The notes beneath the pieces are model-generated. The model did not search any database. It saw nothing but the letters and a program-made list of their open reading frames with translations, and was not told the DNA's origin. This document shows positions 62,232-64,000 of a DNA stretch of 64,000 nucleotides, in pieces. The translations under genes were made by a program, and so were the position numbers. Numbering within the stretch: position 1 is the first letter of the stretch; the number at the start of each line of letters is the position of its first letter. The DNA lies in assembly GCA_023414875.1 (NCBI GenBank), contig JAEZMV010000001.1, positions 124,001 to 188,000 of the forward strand. Direction: 5' to 3'. The stretch is from Bacillota bacterium (GTDB lineage: Bacteria > Bacillota > Clostridia > Lachnospirales > Lachnospiraceae).

Positions 62232-63185
62232 TTACATTTTTCTTTTTCTACTAGTACTCTTTTTTACATTAAATTCCAATTGCGGATTAAATACATTAAC
62301 TGCGTTTTTAGTATCTAGACCTAAATCTTTTAAATAGTTCATAGTTGTATTAAGATCGTGATGTTGTAATAACTTCTGTAAATCCAACACATTACCGCCA
62401 CTTCTTATGTATTTAACAGCAAATGTATGACGAAATAAATGTATACTTTTTTTATCTACATTACATATTAAATTGTTATATCTCTCTACATTTTGTTGCA
62501 TATTTCTTGCGGACATTATAGCCCCACCTTCCACGCAAAATAGGTAATCCGTGGGATTTAATTCAAATAAAGCAATATATTTATTAAGCATATCAGATAA
62601 TTGTTTATTTATATATTTAACTAATCCTGCACGTCTTTTTGTTGTATTTATGTTTATAGTCATAGCCTTTGGATCATAATTTTTTACTTGTATATTAAGC
62701 ATACTACCAAGTCGCAAACCAGTACCGATAGCAAAATTAATAAATACATACGTTTGATATTGTCCAAAAGTTAGATCCTCTCTCTTTTGTAATAGTCTTT
62801 GTAATTCCTCGTCTGTATATATGCTTTTTACAGTAGTATCAGCTTTCGGAACAGTAACTTTAAATATATTAATTAATTCTTTGTCAAAACAGTAATTAAG
62901 AAATGCTTTAATACTTCGACAATAACTAGAAACAGTAACGCTTTTAATATCCTCATTCTGTAATTGCGAAACAAAAAATATGTAGTCTTCTCTATCCATT
63001 TTTGAGCATAATACATCACTGCAATCTAATATTTCTATAAATTTACTTATATGTATCTTATAAGTTTTTATAGTTTCTTTGCTTAATCCAGATTCCGTCT
63101 CTTTTGCTCTTATAAAGCTATCAAAAGCTTCACTGAAAGTCATATCTTTTTTAATCATAGTTGATTGTTTCCTTCGTGTTATCAT
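62232..63185 (-). CDS. XerC/D-like tyrosine recombinase
   Basis: 317 aa. N-terminal SAM-like domain (SKETIKTYKIHISKFIEIL) and catalytic domain with Arg in GTGLRLGSML, the Lys region NTTKRRAGL, HLFRHTFAV (His-x-x-Arg) and LLQHHDLNTTMNYL (His and Tyr). It lies next to the intact tRNA-Leu. It is only distantly like the 58782 recombinase, so the element carries two separate recombinases. AGAGG precedes the ATG. Confidence 0.9.
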   Translation of the reverse strand: MITRRKQSTMIKKDMTFSEAFDSFIRAKETESGLSKETIKTYKIHISKFIEILDCSDVLCSKMDREDYIFFVSQLQNEDIKSVTVSSYCRSIKAFLNYCFDKELINIFKVTVPKADTTVKSIYTDEELQRLLQKREDLTFGQYQTYVFINFAIGTGLRLGSMLNIQVKNYDPKAMTININTTKRRAGLVKYINKQLSDMLNKYIALFELNPTDYLFCVEGGAIMSARNMQQNVERYNNLICNVDKKSIHLFRHTFAVKYIRSGGNVLDLQKLLQHHDLNTTMNYLKDLGLDTKNAVNVFNPQLEFNVKKSTSRKRKM

Positions 63186-63257
63186 AGCACACCTCTTTCT
63201 TTTTAGTGCGCTAGATTAATATATTTAATACATAAAATTATAACATAAGAAATTATA

Positions 63258-63303
63258 AAAAAATAGCTTAAAAGCTTGATTTTCTCAAGATTTTAAGCTA
63301 TTC
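63258..63303 (-). terminator. Terminator after tRNA-Leu
   Basis: AATAGCTTAAAA and TTGA pair with TCAA and TTTTAAGCTATT, followed by TTTTTT on the minus strand. Confidence 0.75.
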
Positions 63304-63305
63304 TA

Positions 63306-63390
63306 TGCAGTCGAGGGGACTTGAACCCCTACCATCGCAATGATGACTAGATCCTTAGTCTAGCGCGTATGCCAATTCCGCCACGACTGC
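63306..63390 (-). tRNA. tRNA-Leu (anticodon AAG); right attachment site
   Basis: 85 bases. Acceptor GCAGTCG/CGACTGC, anticodon stem CTAGA/TCTAG with loop CTAAGGA, long variable arm typical of class II tRNAs, T-arm AGGGG-TTCAAGT-CCCCT and discriminator A. CCA is not encoded. The 3' half was probably supplied by the integrated element, since the displaced original 3' half with a different variable arm is at 58543-58595. Confidence 0.93.
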
Positions 63391-63529
63391 AAACACTATT
63401 TTCACCGATTATATCCAGCGAACGAATTATATTATAACAAGATTTTAAATAAAAAGCAATACCTATCTTTCTGAAATATTCAAAATTGTACAGACATCTT
63501 TTAGCAATTTCATAGTAAATTGGTAAACG

Positions 63530-63563
63530 AAAAGTAGGTAATACGCAATGATTACCTACTTTT
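63530..63563. terminator. Bidirectional hairpin terminator
   Basis: AAAAGTAGGTAAT pairs with ATTACCTACTTTT around 8 bases, between the Rieske gene stop and the tRNA. Confidence 0.8.
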
Positions 63564-63626
63564 CTCACCAGTCCTATTTAGAACATATCACCTACTCTAT
63601 CTTTTATCAGATTTAAGGTTACGTCA

Positions 63627-64000
63627 CTACTTTCTCTTTCTCTGGCAGGCATCGAACACATCCCTCATCGCCGGATTACTGATCAGATTTCCACGAAAAT
63701 CAAAACGGGAACCATGGCATGGGCAGTCCCAGGTAAGTTCATTCTGGTTCCATTCTAAGCTACAACCCAGATGCGGACATTTTGTAGCTACAAAATAGTA
63801 TTTATCCTCAGACTCCCTATATACACCAATCCGCTGTCCATCATTTTTAACGACCCCTGCTTTTCCCACTTCAATATCTTTGATATTATCATGGGGGATT
63901 CTTAAATATTCGGATAGCAAACTGATCGTAATAATCGCAGCATCCTTTAGAAACACCCTGCTACCGGATAACATCAGTCGGCGGGGATTGAATACCTTAT
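63627..64000 (-). CDS. C-terminal part of a Rieske-domain oxidoreductase, cut by the window edge
   Basis: The frame stays open to 64000. It shows FNPRR before the first internal ATG, then a Rieske [2Fe-2S] domain with CPHLGC and CPCHGSRFDFRG, giving the two Cys-x-His / Cys-x2-His ligand pairs. The residues before it fit the end of an FAD-dependent amine or glycine-oxidase-like domain, as in known FAD plus Rieske fusion proteins. An ATG at 63974 is internal to the frame and not needed as the start. Confidence 0.75.
   Translation of the reverse strand, partial: KVFNPRRLMLSGSRVFLKDAAIITISLLSEYLRIPHDNIKDIEVGKAGVVKNDGQRIGVYRESEDKYYFVATKCPHLGCSLEWNQNELTWDCPCHGSRFDFRGNLISNPAMRDVFDACQRKRK

Noticed and set aside
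63347..63568. 73-codon minus-strand frame
   Set aside because: It runs into the tRNA-Leu gene and ends in translated tRNA sequence.

Overview
The window looks like chromosome of a low-GC, Gram-positive, probably spore-forming Clostridia member, most likely Lachnospiraceae. This is judged from AT-rich intergenic DNA, strong AGGAGG-type ribosome binding sites, a CotH-like lipoprotein, a T-box leader, OmpR-type two-component systems paired with FtsX-type ABC transporters, and no outer-membrane genes. The species is not identified. Almost every gene is on the minus strand.

Layout. Positions 1-2300 hold the start of an unknown gene and a CotH-kinase-like lipoprotein. Positions 2.8-13.0 kb carry two transporter/two-component modules. 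The first (A) is a 783-aa FtsX permease, an ATPase, a histidine kinase and a response regulator. The second (B) is a compact BceAB/BceRS-like module. A paralogue of module A recurs at 24.5-29.7 kb (module C). Two coupled ABC half-exporters and a 50-codon small gene occupy 13.4-17.1 kb. Next come an RHH/SPFH pair, an L,D-transpeptidase, an XRE regulator, a HAD phosphatase, a CapA-like protein, a DUF4234 protein, sfsA, an esterase, nagB, a 1241-aa multicopper oxidase and a soluble zinc-binding chemoreceptor.

Positions 39.1-54.1 kb form one long nucleoside uptake and salvage locus. It has a GntR/HutC regulator, a small membrane protein, five paralogous nucleoside phosphorylases, a BMP-type nucleoside ABC transporter, an amidohydrolase, a nucleoside hydrolase, deoB and deoC. 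Near-identical palindromic operators lie in front of the regulator and in front of the first structural gene, so one repressor probably controls itself and the rest. A leader of about 50 bp is duplicated in front of two genes inside the locus. The pathway read from the genes is: import nucleosides, cleave them to base plus (deoxy)ribose-1-phosphate, isomerise with DeoB, and split deoxyribose-5-phosphate with DeoC.

Positions 54.5-58.3 kb hold a membrane chemoreceptor, a GNAT acetyltransferase behind a T-box leader, and a methyltransferase. From about 58.55 to 63.39 kb lies a small integrated element bounded by a split tRNA-Leu: an intact tRNA-Leu(AAG) on the right and a displaced 3' tRNA half on the left. 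It carries two tyrosine recombinases, an ECF sigma factor with its anti-sigma factor, and about 1 kb of non-coding structured DNA. Outside its left end are two near-identical 110-bp tandem repeats containing tRNA-Leu-like arms, with a diverged third copy near 54.3 kb. The right edge cuts a Rieske-domain oxidoreductase gene.

The best candidates for undescribed biology are the tRNA-Leu-derived structured repeats, the duplicated leader in the nucleoside operon, the T-box in front of an acetyltransferase, and the large palindromic repeats that share one hairpin core.
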